A stretch of DNA of 64,000 nt, from contig OZ020589.1 of the NCBI GenBank assembly GCA_963971535.1, positions 82,608,860-82,672,859 on the forward strand, in the 5' to 3' direction. This stretch comes from Notolepis coatsorum (taxonomy: Eukaryota > Chordata > Actinopteri > Aulopiformes > Paralepididae). The position numbers and the translations under genes are program-made. How positions within the stretch are numbered: position 1 is the first letter of the stretch; the number at the start of each line of letters is the position of its first letter. The notes below the pieces were generated by a model. It saw nothing but the letters and a program-made list of their open reading frames with translations. It ran no database searches and had not been told where the DNA came from. Of this stretch, positions 46,190 to 55,238 are shown piece after piece.

Positions 46190-48892
46190 GACGGCCCACT
46201 GGGCAAAACTGTGAGCGGTGCGCATCCGGACCTCTTTGAAGAAGTAAAAATGACCACGCGTCATTCGTTGACCCACTTCGCACGCTCCATGGGAACAACC
46301 ATCACGAGAGAATGCAAAAACCTCGCGGTAGACTTAACCAAGAGGAAAAGCATGAAAGAAGCAGTAACTGCCACAAGCAACAAGGAAGTCTTTGACTGGC
46401 TGAATTGGGACAGCATCGGAGCAGCCTGTGACCCCGTCTGTGGGGGATGTCGCTGTGGCAACTGTCCTCCTGGAGGAAAGGAGATGACACTGGCTGACGA
46501 GCGGGAGCTAGAGATCATCAAGGCTGGCTTGACCTTCAAGGAGAAAGACTTGCACTGTGGGGACTCCCACTGGGATGCAAAGTACCCCTGGAAGGAACAA
46601 CCAGCATCTCTCCCTAACAATCGCCGAGCTGTGGAGTCGACCTTCCTCAGGACAGAGAAGCGCCTTGAGAAGGATCTTTCATGGAAAGTCGCCTATACTA
46701 GGCAAATCCACGAAATGGTGGAGAGAGGAGCTGCCGTGAAACTAACTAGGTCTATGATGGACCAATGGAAAGGAGCAGTATGGTACGTGAGTCACTTGAC
46801 CGCACCGAACCCACACTCCGTCACCACTCCAGTACGAATTGTCTGGGACAGTAGCCAAGAATACAAAGGTGTAAGCATGAACAATATCCTACTGAAAGGT
46901 CCTGATGTGCTGAACCAAATCCGTGCAGTACTCCTCAGATTCCGAGAGGGAGAACATGCAGCCATCGGCGACATCAAAAAGATGTATAACTCAGTGTGGC
47001 TTGAGGAGGAGGAAGTTCATGTACACCGTTTTCTATGGAGAGACTCACCGCAAGATGAGATAGAAGATTACGCCGTCGTCAGGGTGAACATGGGAGACAA
47101 GCCGGCCGGATGTATTGCCCAAGTCGCTATGCGAGAGACCACATACCTCCCTCGGTTCTCCCATCTAACAGAGGAAAGATCTGTCATCGTGGACAACAGC
47201 TACGTGGACGATCTCCTCGTATCACACAATGACTCTCACAGACTGGAAGAGATCCTTAAGGGGGTCGAAGTCATCTTGAAGGCAGGCGGCTTCCACCTCA
47301 AACCCTGGGTCCGATCTGGTCACAGTGGGAGGCATGACACCCCGGAGACCAAGCCAGAGACACTAGTTCTACCGAACCAACTTAAGGATGAAGATAACAA
47401 GGCTTTGGGAGTCGGCTACCTTGTTCAGGAAGATAAGCTCTTCGTAATAGAATCCATCAACTTTTCCCGGAGAAGGCAAAAAATGAGGATGGAAGCAGAT
47501 CTAGCCGAAGAAAATATCATAGAGAGGACGCCTAACCCTCTGACACGCCGAGTCCTACTCAGCCAAGTCGCAGGACTGTATGACCCGATTGGTCTCGCAA
47601 CTCCACTCAAGCAGAAGGGAGTGATCCTAGTGAGAAGAGCATTCCAGGAGGCTGGAAAAATTACCAAGGACACTTGGGACCAGCCACTATCAGAGGAGCT
47701 TCGAGAGAAAGCAGTGGAGTTGTTCAAGGAATATGCTCGCCTGAGCCGCGTCACATTCCCAAGAAGTATCACGCCCGCCGGCTGGTTGGGCAAGCCATGG
47801 GGGATCACGTTCTCAGACGGGAGCTGTGATTCCTATGGCGCAGTACTGTATCTACGATGGGAGACGTCTGAGGGAGCAGTTGCCCGGCTAGTAGAGTCAA
47901 AAGCGAAACTGGCCCCTCTTGACCTTAGAGGTGATCCAGTAAAGGCGGAAATCTGTGGGGCGGTGTTCGCATCCCGTCTAACAAAGTATGTGCTTAAACA
48001 TGGAAGAATCAAAATCGAAAGATGGTTCCACTTCGTCGACAGTCAGACGGTGCTGGGAGCCATCCAAAGAGAAAGCTATGGCTTTCAGACATTCTTCACG
48101 AATCGGGTCGGAGAGATCCAGAAGGCTGGTCCCGTCACTGATTGGTGGTGGGTACCAGGAGAACGCAATATTGCTGACCTGGTCACAAGAGGCCACTGCT
48201 CCCCAGAGCTACTCGGAGAGGATTCTGCGTGGCAGTGCGGCCCTGACTTCCTCGCCTACCCCGAACAGGAATGGCCAATGAAATCAGCCTCAGAGGTATC
48301 TACCGCTGCGAGAGACGCAGTAAGTAGGCTTCAAAGAAAGGCCTTCACAGTTGCTATCACAAGAGCGCAAGCAAAGACAATGCTTCCCCTTGCCAGCTCA
48401 GGGGAAGAGAAGAAAACAGCCACAAAAGAATCAGATATCATTATCTCGCCAAACAGAAGCCCTGACAAACTTTGGGGCGGGGCTCTCGTAGGCCAGCTAA
48501 ACCCAAGGAGATACAGTTCTCTCAAGACACTCTGCAACGTCGTCAGCTTCATCCGAAGGGCACTGAAGTTCTGGGCGACAGTAAAAACCCGGAAGGCCCA
48601 AACGACGAAAGCACGTTTGCCAACCCACACATTGTTAAAGTGGGAGGCATTAACTGTAAATGAACTGCAAGGCGCATTCAGAGAACTATGCCTGGCCGCA
48701 CAGGAAGGCGCAGAATTCCCTGTGACCACACTAGACAGACTTGTGGGCCACAAAGAGGAGGACTCCAAACTCTTGCAGTGCCACGGCAGAGTTCAAGCCA
48801 TGGCCAAAAGAATGGCCTGGGGTGCCCTTATTTCCCTACAGGGAATGGGTGAGCATCCTCCTGGCAGAGGAAGCTCACAGGGCAAACCATGA
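46190..48892 (+). CDS. BEL/Pao 1 reverse transcriptase and RNase H
   Basis: It is in the same phase as gag, separated by one stop codon; there is no good ATG at the junction, so it was probably one polyprotein. The protease is short, so sequence may have been lost here. RT motifs are APNPHSVTTPVRIVWDSSQ, LLKGPDVLNQIRAVLLRFRE, AIGDIKKMYNSVWL (first Asp) and DNSYVDDLLVSH (Y-V-D-D, about 47200). The connection region LLSQVAGLYDPIGLATPLKQ is classic Pao. RNase H: ITFSDGSCDSYGAVLYLRW, KAEICGAVFASRL, HFVDSQTVLGAI. It runs out of frame into integrase near 48820. Confidence 0.87.
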   Translation, partial: DGPLGKTVSGAHPDLFEEVKMTTRHSLTHFARSMGTTITRECKNLAVDLTKRKSMKEAVTATSNKEVFDWLNWDSIGAACDPVCGGCRCGNCPPGGKEMTLADERELEIIKAGLTFKEKDLHCGDSHWDAKYPWKEQPASLPNNRRAVESTFLRTEKRLEKDLSWKVAYTRQIHEMVERGAAVKLTRSMMDQWKGAVWYVSHLTAPNPHSVTTPVRIVWDSSQEYKGVSMNNILLKGPDVLNQIRAVLLRFREGEHAAIGDIKKMYNSVWLEEEEVHVHRFLWRDSPQDEIEDYAVVRVNMGDKPAGCIAQVAMRETTYLPRFSHLTEERSVIVDNSYVDDLLVSHNDSHRLEEILKGVEVILKAGGFHLKPWVRSGHSGRHDTPETKPETLVLPNQLKDEDNKALGVGYLVQEDKLFVIESINFSRRRQKMRMEADLAEENIIERTPNPLTRRVLLSQVAGLYDPIGLATPLKQKGVILVRRAFQEAGKITKDTWDQPLSEELREKAVELFKEYARLSRVTFPRSITPAGWLGKPWGITFSDGSCDSYGAVLYLRWETSEGAVARLVESKAKLAPLDLRGDPVKAEICGAVFASRLTKYVLKHGRIKIERWFHFVDSQTVLGAIQRESYGFQTFFTNRVGEIQKAGPVTDWWWVPGERNIADLVTRGHCSPELLGEDSAWQCGPDFLAYPEQEWPMKSASEVSTAARDAVSRLQRKAFTVAITRAQAKTMLPLASSGEEKKTATKESDIIISPNRSPDKLWGGALVGQLNPRRYSSLKTLCNVVSFIRRALKFWATVKTRKAQTTKARLPTHTLLKWEALTVNELQGAFRELCLAAQEGAEFPVTTLDRLVGHKEEDSKLLQCHGRVQAMAKRMAWGALISLQGMGEHPPGRGSSQGKP

Positions 48893-50048
48893 GGGCATTG
48901 CAGGAACCCTCTTGCGCATGAGAGATAAAGCCTGGGTTGTGCAGGGGCCAAGAGTAGCCCAAAGCACAATTGACTCGTGTATACACTGCCGAAAGAACAA
49001 GGCAAAAATGTGGCGTCAAATCATGAGCGAACTCCCCCCGGAGCGCACAGAGCCGGCTGCACCATTCGAGTATACCACGTTGGACCTCTTTGGTCCCTAC
49101 ACGATCAAAGACTCAGTGAAAAAGAGAACAAGTAAGAAAGCCTGGGGCGTAGTTTTCTGCTGCATGGCATCCAGAGTAATACATGCCGACATAGTGGAAG
49201 ACCTCTCGACTGAAGGTTTCCTAAAAACATTCCAACGCTTCACTGCATTGAGAGGCCATCCTAAGAAGCTCTGGTCCGATAAAGGGACTAATTTCGTGGG
49301 AGCAAAGCCAGCGCTGGAAGAACTTTATAAGTTCCTAGCAAATATCGACAATAACAAAGTACAGAAGAAAGCCGCAGAGTCTGGTACAGATTGGATTTGG
49401 GTGTTCCACCCCGCTGACTCTCCTCATAGGAATGGTGCGGCTGAAGCAGCTGTGCGAGTATTGAAAAGAGCACTAAGCAGCATAGGCGAAGAAGGGAGCC
49501 TTACGGCCCTGGAGTTCCAAACCCTCCTATACCTAGCTGCCAATCTATCAAATGAGAGGCCTATTGGCGCCAATGCCCAGCTTCGGGATGGCACCATTGA
49601 GGTCATCACCCCCAACACTCTCCTACTGGGACGTGCAAGGCCCCGTGGAGACCCCAGAGGTTTCGAGTCCACTAGCTACCCCTTCGTCCGTCTGAGAGCA
49701 ATCCAGATTGAAGTGGACAGGTTCTGGAAACGATGGAGCCAGCTGGCGGGACCAGAACTCTTCGTCCGAAAAAAGTGGCACACTCCCGCTAGAAATGTCA
49801 CTGAGGGGGACCTGGTCTGGCTTGCGGACCAGAACGCACTCAGAGGCCAGTTTCGACTGGGCCGGGTGATAAAGACTCACCCTGACCCAAAGGGTGTCAT
49901 TAGGGACGTGGAAGTAAGGACTTGCCATAGCCTTCCCGTTACCGCCGGTCATCCCAAACGTGATCGTCACGTCGGGGTGTGCCCCACCACCGTCCTCCAC
50001 AGGGACGTCAGGAGGTTGGTGGTACTTCTACCATTCGAGGAACAATGA
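48741..50048 (+). CDS. BEL/Pao 1 integrase and C-terminal DUF5641-type domain
   Basis: The frame is +1 relative to RT; homology starts near VPLFPYREWV (about 48820). A His/Cys region (EEAHRANHEG ... CIHCRKNKAK) precedes the catalytic core: YTTLDLFGPYTI (first Asp), LWSDKGTNFVGA (second Asp) and NGAAEAAVRVLKRAL (Glu). The C-terminus (LVWLADQNALRGQFRLGRVI ... GVIRDVEVRT ... TVLHRDVRRLVVLLP) matches the DUF5641 domain that closes Pao polyproteins. The domain looks intact from about 48820 to the stop. Confidence 0.87.
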   Translation: MWATKRRTPNSCSATAEFKPWPKEWPGVPLFPYREWVSILLAEEAHRANHEGIAGTLLRMRDKAWVVQGPRVAQSTIDSCIHCRKNKAKMWRQIMSELPPERTEPAAPFEYTTLDLFGPYTIKDSVKKRTSKKAWGVVFCCMASRVIHADIVEDLSTEGFLKTFQRFTALRGHPKKLWSDKGTNFVGAKPALEELYKFLANIDNNKVQKKAAESGTDWIWVFHPADSPHRNGAAEAAVRVLKRALSSIGEEGSLTALEFQTLLYLAANLSNERPIGANAQLRDGTIEVITPNTLLLGRARPRGDPRGFESTSYPFVRLRAIQIEVDRFWKRWSQLAGPELFVRKKWHTPARNVTEGDLVWLADQNALRGQFRLGRVIKTHPDPKGVIRDVEVRTCHSLPVTAGHPKRDRHVGVCPTTVLHRDVRRLVVLLPFEEQ

Positions 50049-50051
50049 CCA

Positions 50052-50360
50052 AAAAAGGACGTCGAAAGTCGCCTTGTTTCTGGCAAAAAAGGACGTCGAA
50101 AGTCGCCTTGTTTCTGGCACAAATGAGGTCGAAAGTCGCCTGTTTCTGGCACAACGAAGGACGTCGAAAGTCGCCTGTTTCTGGCACAAAGGACGTCGAA
50201 AGTCGCCTGTTTCTGGCACAAAGAAGGACGTCGAAAGTCGCCTGTTTCTGGCGCAAAGGACGTCGAAAGTCGCCTGTTTCTGGCACAAAGAAGGACGTCG
50301 AAAGTCGCCTGTTTCTGGCACAAAGAAGGACGTCGAAAGTCGCCTGTTTCTGGCAGGATT
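50052..50360 (+). repeat. About 34-bp minisatellite after the integrase frame
   Basis: About nine copies of units 'ggacgtcgaaagtcgcctgt / ttctggcacaaa'. It begins four bases after the integrase stop codon and lies inside the element upstream of the 3' LTR. The open frames across it on both strands are artefacts. Confidence 0.92.
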
Positions 50361-50556
50361 GAGGACGTGAAGAATCACCCGATGCCGATGGAACCTGAGT
50401 AGTTTTCACGGGAGCCGCTTGTGCTACCACCGTAAATGCGGCATAGTTTAATTCTTCGTGCGCCTGTAAAGAAATAATAATAATATAGACCGGGATCACT
50501 TGTATAGTTTGAATAGTTTTAGGAGCCTGACGTTCAGAAAACTAAGTGGGAGGTGG
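50361..50556 (+). other. BEL/Pao 1 3' untranslated segment and polypurine tract
   Basis: No gene. It ends in AAGTGGGAGGTGG (50544-50556) directly before the 3' LTR, a plausible polypurine tract. Confidence 0.6.
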
Positions 50557-51377
50557 AGAATTATCCGACGTTTTTTCCCAATATATTTATCATTATTATC
50601 CTTCATTATTATCATGAGTAACATTTATTGTATACATTTATTGCATGAGTTAATTATTATCTGGTGCAGCCTAGTGGACGCACTTTGGAGTACGTATTGC
50701 GACTCTGAGCAGGTAAGCTGTCTCTGCGCCGGCGCGTCGCACTATTTAAGTGACACTCTCAGTCTAGACTGTAAGGTGAAAAGCTCTGTGGGCGAACTCT
50801 TGACTGGCCAACGGTACGTAGCATTATATGCGCCGTTAATATCCGCATTTCTCTTTAATTCATATATCTAGTTATTAATTAATGCCGTTTGTTTTCCTTT
50901 CCTTTTGTATAGGTAAATAATCTATAGACTGACTAACGTCTGATTGTATGCTGACTGACTAAAACGCTGACTGAATGTACATGCTGACTATAGACCAACT
51001 ACATGCAGACCAACTAATGTCTGGCTACACTATCTAACCGGTTGCTAAATTGCAACCTAACTATCAACAAACTATCAACAGAGGCGACTTGGTTGAACAT
51101 TACCGATACCATATCGACCTCTACTAACATTATCGACTAATGCTTGGATGTAAGCTACTACCAACTATCAGCTACAAGCTAACCCCTTGTTTAATTGACC
51201 ACCTGGTGATTATTGTAACAAAGGATGAATTGGATGCTGGACATCAAGGTCCAAATAAACAAACATTCTTATAAAGTCCGAATTGTTTCTATGGTTTAAG
51301 TAAAGTCATTTCGCCCACACCCTTCCAAGGGGGATATCTAGTTGACTCATTGACTGAGACTGCTAGATAATTGGACA
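50557..51377 (+). repeat. BEL/Pao 1 3' LTR
   Basis: Direct repeat of the 5' LTR, 821 bp. It is followed directly by CCGG, matching the bases before the 5' LTR. Confidence 0.82.
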
Positions 51378-51557
51378 CCGGTTTTTCGGGTTTGTGTGAA
51401 TGCGCGTCAAACTTGGTCCGCGGACCAAACACACAAGCTCTGGTCCGACCAAAAACATAGGTCTCGGTTTGCTTCATCGGACCAAACGCGGACCAAATAT
51501 AGGAAGTGCTTATTATTACCACTGCGCGCGGCATTCACTGCAAAACAAGCACACTGC

Positions 51558-51558
<1 letters not shown>

Positions 51559-51639
<81 letters not shown>

Positions 51640-51650
51640 ATATCTATATA
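51559..51650. repeat. (TCTA)n microsatellite
   Basis: About 22 TCTA units. The flanks are a direct duplication: 'gcattcactgcaaaacaagc' occurs at 51531 and again at about 51718. Confidence 0.95.
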
Positions 51651-51739
51651 TCTAACTGTGCATCTTGGGTAGAAGGAAGAAAAAACGCAGCTTATTATAT
51701 TATTACCGAGGCGCGCAGCATTCACTGCAAAACAAGCAC

Positions 51740-51885
51740 ACTGTACACATATGGGCAGAAGACCAAATAAAACAGCTACTTGTGGGCACTCATAAAAACA
51801 ACGCGGTGTACAAGTTGTTTAGCGAGAGGATGGTGGTAATGGGCTTCAATAGAACAATGGATCAATGTCACGTCAAAATAAAAAA
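51740..51885 (+). pseudogene. Myb/SANT-like domain fragment (Harbinger-type)
   Basis: The frame encodes IWAEDQIKQLLVGTHKNNAV, YKLFSERMVVMGFNRT and QCHVKIKK. The pattern W-x-E-x-I-x-x-L ... VY-x-x-x-x-x-x-x-G(F/Y)-x-R-T-x-x-QC-x-x-KIK is that of the Myb/SANT-like DNA-binding protein encoded by Harbinger transposons. After KIKK the frame enters CA-rich sequence and loses similarity. The Harbinger transposase itself is absent. Confidence 0.65.
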
Positions 51886-52164
51886 AACTCTGCCTCCGCT
51901 GATCTGGAGGGCTCGCAGTCCACACACACAGACACACACAGACACGCACACACACGTGCGCGCACACACGGGCTTGCAGCCACACACACACATTTCCACT
52001 CTCTATTGTCCAATAGACGAGCGCCGTTTTCGACCGCGTGACATTGTTCAGAAAGTTTTGGTGCGCCTGACAAATTGCTGTGTGAATGCAGACGAACCAA
52101 ATGATGAATGCAACAATGTTGCAACTTCACCACCAGAACCGCACCGAGTCCACCAAAACTATAT

Positions 52165-52961
52165 TTGAAAGCACCCTTAGACTTGCAACAGCTTTTGTAG
52201 TGGTTTACCTTCTTGCAGTTATGGCACTGCTGTCCGAAGGCTGGGAATTTTTCTCTTTTAGCCTCATGACTACCACCACAATTGTTGCACTTTGTTATGG
52301 CATTGTTTGAAAATACCTGGGGTTTAGACTGGTGCTTTCTGTTGTAAACAGGCCTCACTGCATCAACACTGGTAGCCTGTGTGGCTAGTGTTTTGCTGTT
52401 TTCCTCTGTCATCTCGTGAATACGACAGATTGTGATAGCTTTGGCAAGTGTTAACTCACTATCCCTCAACAGAGATTTTCTCAAAGCGTCCCGTGTGATG
52501 CCACACACGATTCGATCACAGATAAGCTCTTCAGTCAGAGTTCCAAACTGGCAATTTTTTGCTTTGATCTTCAAGTCACTGATGAAGGATTCAATGCTCT
52601 CACCTTGCTTCTGGTTTCTCGAATGAAATTTGTGTCTTTCCATCGTCCTGTTGCTTTGGGGATTGCATATTTCTCTGAATTTTCTTTTCAGGCAGTTCGG
52701 GTCCTCTCTGGACTCCGCCGGTGTAATTACTGCTCTGTTGTCACCGGGCGCGCGCACCTCAGCTGCATACACAAACGAGCGCTCCCGCTCTATGGCTTCA
52801 GGTCCAGCAATGTTGAGGAGTATGTAAGCCTTTGTCCGTGCAGGTTTCTCTGAGTGGGCTGCGGCAATAAAAATGTCATATTCCCCTTCAAAAATGCGCC
52901 AATTCTCGGCGACATGTTCATCAAATACAACAGGGTCGGGTCTGCGAAATCCATCCGCCAT
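52165..52961 (-). pseudogene. gypsy gag
   Basis: It starts at ATG 52961 (MADGFRRPDPVVFDEHVAEN). The capsid-type region NWRIFEGEYDIFIAAA ... GESIESFISDLKIKAKNCQF ... ICDRIVCGITRDALRKSLL is followed by two zinc knuckles. The first (CNNCGGSHEAKREKF) has Phe where the last Cys is expected; the second (CHNCKKVNHYKSCC) is intact. Homology ends near GAFKY, where the Harbinger-like insertion begins. The frame simply runs on to 51873 in unrelated DNA. Confidence 0.83.
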
Positions 52962-53069
52962 AGTGTCTGTCTACTAGCGCGTCCGCGGCTAGGTTAGCTA
53001 GGCTATCAAAGGCTAGTAAAAAAAACACGACGAAAGACACGTTACTCACGGGCGAAAAGTCCGTACTGT

Positions 53070-53081
53070 CTTCTGACACCA
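53070..53081 (-). other. gypsy primer-binding site (tRNA-Leu type)
   Basis: On the minus strand TGGTGTCAGAAG directly follows the 5' LTR end. It is complementary to the 3' end of vertebrate tRNA-Leu (CTTCTGACACCA). Twelve bases match and then it diverges. Confidence 0.6.
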
Positions 53082-53856
53082 TGTAATTAAGCATTACATC
53101 ACGCGCAGGAGTGGTTTGTGACCAATAAACCATGCCTAGGGGTGGTCGTTAGGCCCGAGGCGCAGCCGAGGGTCGTTAGACCCCCCTAGGCATGGTTTAT
53201 TGGTCACAAATCACGACTACAAGTGGTGTAAAGCTTTTATACAACTGCCAGATTCATCCAACCTTATTTCTATACAATAAACACACATTAATCGAAGATT
53301 TATTGAAAAAACCATCCGCCAGAAAAAGTTGTTCCCACAACTACAAAAAAGACAAGTTGCCTCCATGTGGAAGCAGCTTGAAGTGCATCCAACCAAACTA
53401 ACACATCCAACTGTGTATTATTGGAATGATTGAGAGAAGTTGCCTCATGTGGAAGCAGCTTGAAGTGCATCCAACCAACTAACACATCCAACTGTGTATT
53501 ATTGGAATGATTGATTGAAAATTTTATTACCAGATGCAGAATGGGTACAATACAGTACGGCTCAATACACACAATTGTTAAGGGAATGCAGACCTACTTT
53601 CCATAGAACTTCATTCTTAGATGCTTCTATATAAAGTAGGTAAAACAAATTAAAACGTTTTCTTTGCCCTATAGGAAAAAAACGTTTTCTTCGCCCTATT
53701 TTTTTATTTATTTCTTTTAGCCTAAACTTAACCAGTTGGAAACCAGGGGTACAGTAATAAAATTAGCAATCAACCAATCAATCAATTCAATAGACCATGC
53801 TCACTTAAAACAGCGCTGCTTCTCTCTCAGTCTGACTCCCCCGCTGTTGCAGACAG

Positions 53857-53894
<38 letters not shown>

Positions 53895-54567
53895 GTGTGT
53901 GTGTCACAGTGTGTGTGTGTGTGTGCGTGCGTGTGTGTGTGTATGTGTGTGTGTGTGTGTGTATGTGTGTGTGTGTGTTTGTGGGTACACCAGCGTCGGA
54001 CAGTGTGAGAGAGAACGCTGCAGTCAGTAGAAAGTAGGAAGGAAGAAATTTAAATCAATCAATTAATCAATCAATCAATCCGCGATTTTTTTTTTGTTCT
54101 AGATTGACTCAAGACCCATCAATTACATCATCCAACATTGTTTAAAGGACTAACACATTCCCCTTGACAGAATCGCTTCATATTTAGTCGTTATGGTGCT
54201 TTCAACATAACCATTTGTTGTCCGCGATCTTGTTTTCTCCCGGAGTGAGCCGGGGAGTGATATGTGATTCGGTTGTGGGCGGGTCCTGAGCCCAGGACCG
54301 TGGATTGTTGCCAATAAAGACGTGTAAATGGCCAATCAGAATCGAGAAATTTGCATGCCGTTGTATAAACTGTGTTAATATGTACCTCAGTTGCGTGTGA
54401 GTCAATGAACACACTTGGGTATATCAAACCGTAGGTTTATTAAACATCTAGTTGTGACGTGACGGTGAGAGCAGGTTCATAGTAGCGAGGCAGTTTGTAC
54501 GCAGTCGCACTAGCGGTACGGTGGCCCGTAGTAGCCAATAGTCAAACTGGATAATCATTCAGCCAAA
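53082..54567 (-). repeat. gypsy 5' LTR, interrupted by about 1.2 kb
   Basis: The inner end (TGTAATTAAGCATTACATC, 53082 on) resembles the start of the 3' LTR. The bulk of the LTR (from 'aaactgtgttaatatgtacc' to 'ataatcattcagcca') is at 54366-54567. The outermost 14 bases of the LTR, present at 36237-36250, are missing here. The intervening DNA (about 53105-54355) is a separate insertion or set of insertions. Confidence 0.6.
53105..54355. other. Insertion within the gypsy LTR: hairpin, LINE tail, duplications, (GT)n
   Basis: Contents: a hairpin (tgaccaataaaccatgcctag ... reverse complement, 53116-53210); an 80-85 bp tandem duplication (gttgcct(cc)atgtggaagc, at about 53353 and 53440); a minus-strand LINE 3' tail at 53511-53592 matching the plus-strand LINE end at 34800-34890; and a (GT)n tract at 53858-53980. 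No gene was recognised. Confidence 0.6.
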
Positions 54568-55238
54568 AGTTAAATTCCACAGCAGCCATTTTGGATTTTG
54601 GTCTCTCACAAATTTCCCCCGCCTTTTTAAAAAATACACCCCGGCTAAATTTGTTTATTAACCCTCCTAGATGACAAATCCATTGAGAAATGAAGTGCCA
54701 CAGATGACCCAACTACTAGGTCCATATCGTATCATCATAATATTATTTAAAAAATCATTAGGATAAGGGTTCCCTTGATAAAGATGCATGAAAAGGCTGT
54801 ATAATATACAACACCTGTAGCTCAACTGCAAAAACTGCTTTTTTAAATTTGATTAGATTTGTATTTGGAAATTAAAAACACATCATAAAAACAAATTATC
54901 TTGACCAATTTGTATTCCTGATGATATCACCTAAAAGCATTAATTAAAACACTTTTTTCCAAGGTGGTCCTCGATGGAAGACATAAAAACACAGCACACT
55001 GTAGCCTACTCAACTGCAAATTTTTGCTCAACTACAAAAATGTATGCCTATTTATGTATTAGCCTACAGGGAAAAACACATTCACAAGTATGGTAATAAG
55101 GTAACTATTAGGATATATATGGTATGGATTACTTACTCTTATAACTTATTACTATCTGTGGTAGCTCTAGTCTCCACCTACACAAATTGCTTTTGTGCTG
55201 TCCATTGAGCATGCACATTCACATGGTAGGCACATTAA
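54568..55238. other. No gene seen
   Basis: AT-rich sequence between the gypsy LTR and copy 2 of the 5S-bearing repeat. No feature was recognised. Confidence 0.5.

Larger units (their letters stand above)
41185..51377 (+). mobile_element. BEL/Pao retrotransposon 1, nearly complete
   Basis: Two LTRs of about 820 bp (41190-42011 and 50557-51377) enclose a leader with two minisatellites, a gag-protease frame (43844-46189), an RT/RNase H frame (46190-48892), an integrase frame (48741-50048) and a 3' minisatellite. Domain order PR-RT-RH-IN and the DUF1759/A17/DUF5641-type regions define BEL/Pao. CCGG lies directly outside both edges (41181-41184, 51378-51381), a likely 4-bp target duplication. One stop and one frameshift interrupt pol. 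No convincing tRNA primer site follows the 5' LTR. Confidence 0.85.
41150..52164. mobile_element. Harbinger-like fragment between gypsy gag and pol, hosting a BEL/Pao element
   Basis: The gypsy coding sequence stops at about 41150 and resumes at about 52165. The two edges of the BEL element here carry similar 'ttggtccg' motifs: left 'tcacacaggggctgtttggtccgg' and right 'aacttggtccgcggacc', 'ggaccaaacgcggacc'. These resemble subterminal repeats of PIF/Harbinger elements. The right part encodes a Myb/SANT-like domain (51740-51885). The right terminus was not resolved and no 3-bp target duplication was confirmed. Confidence 0.5.

Noticed and set aside
49967..50499. Overlapping frames on both strands after the integrase gene
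   Set aside because: They result from the 34-bp tandem repeat.
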